Source of the DNA: Prolixibacteraceae bacterium UBA6029
GTDB taxonomy: Bacteria > Bacteroidota > Bacteroidia > Bacteroidales > Prolixibacteraceae
Reading direction: 5' to 3'
Assembly (NCBI GenBank): GCA_002429385.1
Contig: DIZL01000001.1
Coordinates: forward strand, 22,052 to 86,051
Length of the DNA: 64,000 bases
The position numbers were made by a program, and so were the translations under genes. The notes below the pieces were generated by a model, which was given only the letters and a program-made list of their open reading frames with translations, did no database searches and had not been told where the DNA came from. This document shows, one piece after another, positions 60,605 through 64,000 of this stretch. How positions within the stretch are numbered: the stretch's first letter is position 1; every line of letters begins with the position of its first letter.

Positions 60605-62551
60605 TTATTCTATTCGTTGAATTTTCCTGATCAGCGGACGTTCCATCGATATCGGAACTTTCTCTTCAATCACACTGCTCGAATCCAGGCCAAGCGCTTT
60701 CACATCGTTTATACTAAGCAGGCGGGTGAAGGCGTGCAGGCCCATAACCATGGATTCCCACGGTGATAGCTTATAATCGCGGGTCATTACCCGGTCCAGG
60801 TTAACAAACAGGAAGTCAGCCGGGAAATGATGCTTCTTCAGTGATTCGTACGAACTGGTAAGCTTTATTTCCCCATTGGCTACCATGTCTTTCAGCACTT
60901 CCTTGAAGAACAGGTTAATGCGTTGTTCAATTTTAAATCCAAGGTGAAAGTCGACCCGGATCAGCGTACCGGGGATTATCTGATTGACTTCGTAACAGAA
61001 GGTATCCGGTTCGTCCACGGTATCCACATGCAGCAACCAGTAGGTCTGCGCACGCTTGGGCTGTTTGTTGAAGATCGAATACATGATCTTGGATTCGATC
61101 TGATGGATCTGGTTCGCCTTGATGATGTAAACCAGGTTAGTGGCTATCTGGGGAATTGATTTGTCGTTACTCAGGTCTTCAAACAGATGCAGGTACTTAT
61201 TCACGTTCGAGAAACTGATGTGCCTGTTCTTGATCCGTCGTCCAAAGAACCAGCCCAGCATGATCAGCAAAAAACATAACCCGAGTGCTATAGAAAACCA
61301 TCCGCCATTAGCGAATTTATGCAGGTTGGCTATAAGAAATGATCCTTCGATACTCCCAAAAAGTGCACCCATCAAGATCAAGAGTATGACAGGTACATGC
61401 TTCTCATTCAGATAATGAATCAACAACATGGAAGTCATGATCATCGTAATGGTGATCGAAAGACCGTAAGCCGCTTCCATATTTGATGACTCCTGAAATT
61501 TTAATACTACGAAACAACAGGCTACCCATAAAAGCCAGTTGACAAAAGGGATATACACCTGTCCTTTGATTGTTGTGGGGTGCAATACTTTAATCTTTGG
61601 CCAGAAATTCAAAGAGACAGCCTCACTGATCAGGGTATACGAACCCGTAATCAAAGCCTGACTGGCAATCACTGCCGCAGCCGTTGAGATCAGAATTCCG
61701 GGGATGAGAAACCAGGTAGGCATGATGGAATAAAATGGGTTCAGATCTTCAACATTATGCGGATGGCCCATCAGCCAGGCGCCCTGTCCGAGGTAATTCA
61801 GCACCAGGCTTATCTTTACAAATATCCATGAAATACGGATGTTTTTTATTCCGCAATGACCCAGATCCGAATACAGCGCTTCTGCTCCCGTAGTACAAAG
61901 AAAGACAGCTCCCAACAATATAAATCCTTTGGGATATTGAGTCAGGAAATCATAGGCATTAATCGGGTTCAATGCATTTAATATGTCGGGATAGGCCATC
62001 AATTGTACAGTTCCAAGCGTGGCAAGCATGGCAAACCAGACCACCATCATCGGGCCAAATGATTTTCCGATGAAGTTGGTCCCGAATTGTTGTATAAAGA
62101 ACACGGCGGTAAGAATGACCAGTACAACGGGCAGAACAGCAATATTTGGATTAATCAACCGAAGCCCTTCGATTGAAGAAGTAACTGTAATGGAAGGGGT
62201 GATGACGCCGTCGGCTAAAAGGGCACCCCCGCCAATCATGGTAAGGACCGCCGCCCAAGACGATTTCTTTTTCATCAGGGCAAACAAGGCAAATATTCCT
62301 CCCTCACCATGGTTGTCGGCCCTCAGGGTGATAATCACATATTTAAAGGTGGTTTGCAGGGTAAGGGTCCAGAAGACACAGGAGATGGAACCATAAACCA
62401 GCAGCTTATCAAAATGGTCTACCCCTGCGATAATCGCTTTAACCACGTATAAGGGGCTGGTTCCAATGTCACCGAATACAATTCCGATGGTGATGAGTAA
62501 TCCTGCAAACGTAACTTTACTCAACGATGACTGGGATTTCGTCTCCGACAT
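60605..62551 (-). CDS. kup: Potassium uptake protein Kup
   Basis: Proton-potassium symporter of the KUP/HAK/KT family. From ATG 62551 it has 648 residues: about twelve membrane helices after GIVFGDIGTSPLYV, including GEGGIFALFAL and GAVFLCTTGAEALYSDLGHCG, and a cytoplasmic C-terminal domain after about residue 440. The frame extends to 62608, but a promoter box lies inside that extension, so the later start is chosen. Confidence 0.93.
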   Translation of the reverse strand: MSETKSQSSLSKVTFAGLLITIGIVFGDIGTSPLYVVKAIIAGVDHFDKLLVYGSISCVFWTLTLQTTFKYVIITLRADNHGEGGIFALFALMKKKSSWAAVLTMIGGGALLADGVITPSITVTSSIEGLRLINPNIAVLPVVLVILTAVFFIQQFGTNFIGKSFGPMMVVWFAMLATLGTVQLMAYPDILNALNPINAYDFLTQYPKGFILLGAVFLCTTGAEALYSDLGHCGIKNIRISWIFVKISLVLNYLGQGAWLMGHPHNVEDLNPFYSIMPTWFLIPGILISTAAAVIASQALITGSYTLISEAVSLNFWPKIKVLHPTTIKGQVYIPFVNWLLWVACCFVVLKFQESSNMEAAYGLSITITMIMTSMLLIHYLNEKHVPVILLILMGALFGSIEGSFLIANLHKFANGGWFSIALGLCFLLIMLGWFFGRRIKNRHISFSNVNKYLHLFEDLSNDKSIPQIATNLVYIIKANQIHQIESKIMYSIFNKQPKRAQTYWLLHVDTVDEPDTFCYEVNQIIPGTLIRVDFHLGFKIEQRINLFFKEVLKDMVANGEIKLTSSYESLKKHHFPADFLFVNLDRVMTRDYKLSPWESMVMGLHAFTRLLSINDVKALGLDSSSVIEEKVPISMERPLIRKIQRIE

Positions 62552-62589
62552 ATCAACTTTTATTTTAAAATTGCTTAAAAAAGGTCGCG

Positions 62590-62597
62590 CAAAGTTA
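62590..62597 (-). promoter_or_regulatory. -7 box of kup
   Basis: On the minus strand TAACTTTG matches TAnnTTTG exactly, 38 bp upstream of ATG 62551 and inside the longer frame. No TTG is seen at the usual distance. Confidence 0.5.
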
Positions 62598-62842
62598 CTG
62601 AAAGACATTCTATTTTATTCTTTCTTAACAAATTTCCCTGTTGAACTTTTTAATTTATTAAGACTGGAAAAATTATTTATTTTATCAGGGGGGTATTAAA
62701 AGTGAAATATTTGCTGAAAATACACCTCGATTAGCCATCATACTCTCCTGAAAATCCTTTCAAACGGAAGTTTACCTGTCATTTATTTGCACCGATGCCG
62801 AATTTAAAAACCCTAAATACTTCATTTTTCCTGATAGTAATT

Positions 62843-62963
62843 CAATGTCGTTTAGTTAAGAAAAAATCTCAGTTAAAATCGTCATTGCGAGGAACGAAGC
62901 AATCTATAAATCAACAGATTGCTTCACTTCGTTCGCAATGACGGAGTTAACGAAACGACATTG
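62843..62963. repeat. Nested GTCATTGCGA hairpin repeat
   Basis: Outer arms CAATGTCGTTTAGTTAA and TTAACGAAACGACATTG (one mismatch) enclose an inner hairpin of CGTCATTGCGA ... CGCAATGACG (62880-62943) with AAGCAATCT/AGATTGCTT near the tip. The inner part equals the repeat at 46075-46159, and both parts recur at 63941-64000. Confidence 0.85.
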
Positions 62964-63080
62964 GATAGTAATTCATCGGGTTATTAAACTGTTTCAACAA
63001 AGATTTTGTTTTTGACCAATAGTATTGAAATACCGGTCGTCACTATTATCGGAAGGCTATCGAGAGGGGTTAACGCTTCA

Positions 63081-63188
63081 CCTTGTGTATACCTTGTGTG
63101 TACATTGAGTGTACCTTGTGTGTACCTTGTGTGTTCACGAACACATAAGATACACTTATTGTACACTTATTCTATACGAAATGTATAC
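63081..63188. repeat. Inverted array of 11-bp units around a central palindrome (copy 2)
   Basis: Centre GTGTTCACGAACAC (63131-63144). On its left, inverted units read TACACACAAGG, TACACTCAATG, TACACACAAGG, TATACACAAGG; on its right TACACTTATTG, TACACTTATTC, TATACGAAATG. Total 108 bp, the same as copy 1, in the opposite orientation as judged by the AAGG-rich half. Confidence 0.75.
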
Positions 63189-63282
63189 TTAAGTAGTTAC
63201 CCGATCCCAGACTGATTATCAAGCGAACCCGACTCCGTACTTTTCGGAAAGACCAAGGGATGGTTTGTTAAACTACAATTTG

Positions 63283-63290
63283 TATCTTTG
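63283..63290 (+). promoter_or_regulatory. -7 box of the YjbR-like gene
   Basis: TATCTTTG is an exact TAnnTTTG match, 22 bp before the ATG. A TTG lies 18 bp upstream (63265-63267), slightly close. Confidence 0.5.
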
Positions 63291-63312
63291 AATCCTTAAA
63301 ACTTATGAAGAC

Positions 63313-63666
63313 ATGAACATCGAAGAATTCATCGAATATTGCCTGTCGAAACCCGGGGTGACCGAAGAATTCCCTTTTGATGAAACCACCCTGGTTTTTA
63401 AGGTAATGGGCAAAATGTTTGCCCTGACCAACCTGAAAGGCGACTGGAGCCTGAGCCTGAAGTGTGATCCCGAACGGGCCATAGAACTGCGTGAAACCTA
63501 TCCCGCTATTCAACCGGCCTACCATATGAATAAAACGCACTGGAATTCAGTGTATATGGATGGATCGCTCCCTGCAAAACTGGTACTGGAACTGGTTGAT
63601 CATTCGTATCGGCTGGTGGTTGATAAATTGCCGTTGAAGTTAAAGACCCACCTGGATTACCCTTGA
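63313..63666 (+). CDS. MmcQ/YjbR family protein
   Basis: A 117-residue protein of the YjbR (DUF419) family, a CyaY-like fold proposed to bind DNA. Typical segments are EEFIEYCLSKPGVTEEFPFD, VFKVMGKMFAL, LSLKCDPERAIELRE and HMNKTHWNSVYMDGSLP. Function not established. It has its own promoter. Confidence 0.88.
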   Translation: MNIEEFIEYCLSKPGVTEEFPFDETTLVFKVMGKMFALTNLKGDWSLSLKCDPERAIELRETYPAIQPAYHMNKTHWNSVYMDGSLPAKLVLELVDHSYRLVVDKLPLKLKTHLDYP

Positions 63667-63696
63667 CAGACAGCTTTAGCAGGGTTAATTATGGGT

Positions 63697-63704
63697 TAAA
63701 TTTG
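63697..63704 (+). promoter_or_regulatory. -7 box of the S4-domain gene
   Basis: TAAATTTG, an exact TAnnTTTG match, 17 bp before the ATG at 63722. Confidence 0.5.
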
Positions 63705-63721
63705 AACAAATATATCTATTT

Positions 63722-63928
63722 ATGGAGACCTACGAATTGAAAGGCGAATACATTGAGTTGATTAAGTTGCTGAAATTCATGCGGATCAGCGAGTCGGGGG
63801 GAGATGCAAAGGCGATGGTCGAAGAGGGCCTGGTGTTTCGCAACGGCGAGCAGGAATTCCGCAAACGGGCCAAACTACGGGTGGGCGATCTGATTGAAGT
63901 TTTGGAGTATAAAGTCAGGATAGAATAG
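63722..63928 (+). CDS. Small S4-domain RNA-binding protein (YbcJ-like)
   Basis: A 68-residue protein made almost only of an S4 RNA-binding domain: YIELIKLLKFMRISESGG, AKAMVEEGLVFRNGE, KRAKLRVGDLIEV. It resembles YbcJ/YaaA stand-alone S4 proteins, which bind structured RNA; the target is unknown. Confidence 0.85.
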   Translation: METYELKGEYIELIKLLKFMRISESGGDAKAMVEEGLVFRNGEQEFRKRAKLRVGDLIEVLEYKVRIE

Positions 63929-63940
63929 TATTAAAAATAC

Positions 63941-64000
63941 AATGTCGTTTATTTAATGCCATGCAATGACGCTCTGATGAGGGATTGCTTCGTACCTACC
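63941..64000. repeat. GTCATTGCGA-family repeat cut by the window edge
   Basis: CAATGTCGTTTATTTAA (63941-63957) matches the outer arm of the element at 62843, followed by GCAATGACG and GATTGCTTCGT. The rest lies beyond the window. Confidence 0.65.

Larger units (their letters stand above)
62552..63312. other. Intergenic region with two repeat families
   Basis: No credible gene. It carries the kup promoter, the nested GTCATTGCGA repeat (62843-62963), the second 11-bp array (63081-63188) and the promoter of the YjbR-like gene. The stretch from about 62700 to 62842 shows nothing recognisable. Confidence 0.55.

Noticed and set aside
1..64000. tRNA, rRNA or known riboswitch genes
   Set aside because: I looked for cloverleaf T-arm motifs and familiar riboswitch cores in every intergenic gap and found none that hold up by eye; a covariance-model scan would be needed to exclude them fully.

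Overview
The window comes from a Bacteroidota chromosome, most likely a member of the Bacteroidales-like anaerobic lineages. Several things point there: a T9SS C-terminal sorting domain and BACON domains on a large secreted protein, an LpxC-FabZ fusion, DUF4105, DUF6266 and RicT proteins, and promoters of the Bacteroidota type (TTG-N19-TAnnTTTG, seen exactly upstream of rimP and lpxD) in place of strong Shine-Dalgarno sites. No rRNA or tRNA gene and no intact transposase was seen. The genus-level placement is inference.

Layout. 1-6.2 kb: the end of an ABC transporter fusion protein and its permease, then on the minus strand patatin, DUF3088, cyclophilin, TfoX-like and SppA genes. 6.3-9.2 kb: folK, menC, menE. 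9.7-12.7 kb: a four-gene envelope-sensing operon (two LiaI/LiaF-like membrane proteins, a LytS-type kinase and a LytTR regulator) with matched direct-repeat sites in two promoters. 12.8-17 kb: an accessory pocket with a DUF6266 gene, a PIN-toxin pair, ParDE, two orphan membrane proteins and many repeats. 17-22.7 kb: pullulanase, alanine dehydrogenase, tsaE, gcvH, amt. 23.2-27.4 kb: a 1,394-residue secreted leucine-rich/BACON protein. 27.5-32.6 kb: rimP-nusA-infB. 33.3-37.8 kb: an HD phosphohydrolase, then lpxD-lpxC/fabZ-lpxA. 38.9-41.4 kb: comM with two ORF6N genes placed between its 3' end and a second copy of that 3' end. 41.4-45.1 kb: DUF4105, ricT, a RelB/YafQ pair. 45.1-56.7 kb: nine minus-strand genes joining leucine-type catabolism (3-methylcrotonyl-CoA carboxylase, methylglutaconyl-CoA hydratase, acyl-CoA dehydrogenase) to the mevalonate pathway (HMG-CoA reductase to IPP isomerase). 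56.8-64 kb: miaB-like, a flavin reductase, a lipoprotein, trmN6, kup, a YjbR-like gene and an S4-domain gene.

How the genes connect. The liu genes end in HMG-CoA and the mevalonate genes begin with HMG-CoA; neither HMG-CoA synthase nor HMG-CoA lyase is in the window, so leucine carbon could feed isoprenoids directly. menC/menE (menaquinone) and miaB (prenylated tRNA) are isoprenoid-related consumers nearby.

The most unusual content is repetitive. A 16-19 bp-stem palindromic element occurs twice inside infB coding sequence and again on both sides of the gene. Two 108-bp inverted arrays of 11-bp units sit at 13.0 and 63.1 kb. A roughly 290-bp composite element with decayed coding remnants is present three times. 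A hairpin repeat of the GTCATTGCGA type has reached the 5' end of the mevalonate kinase gene. Several purine/pyrimidine low-complexity blocks lie at gene ends.
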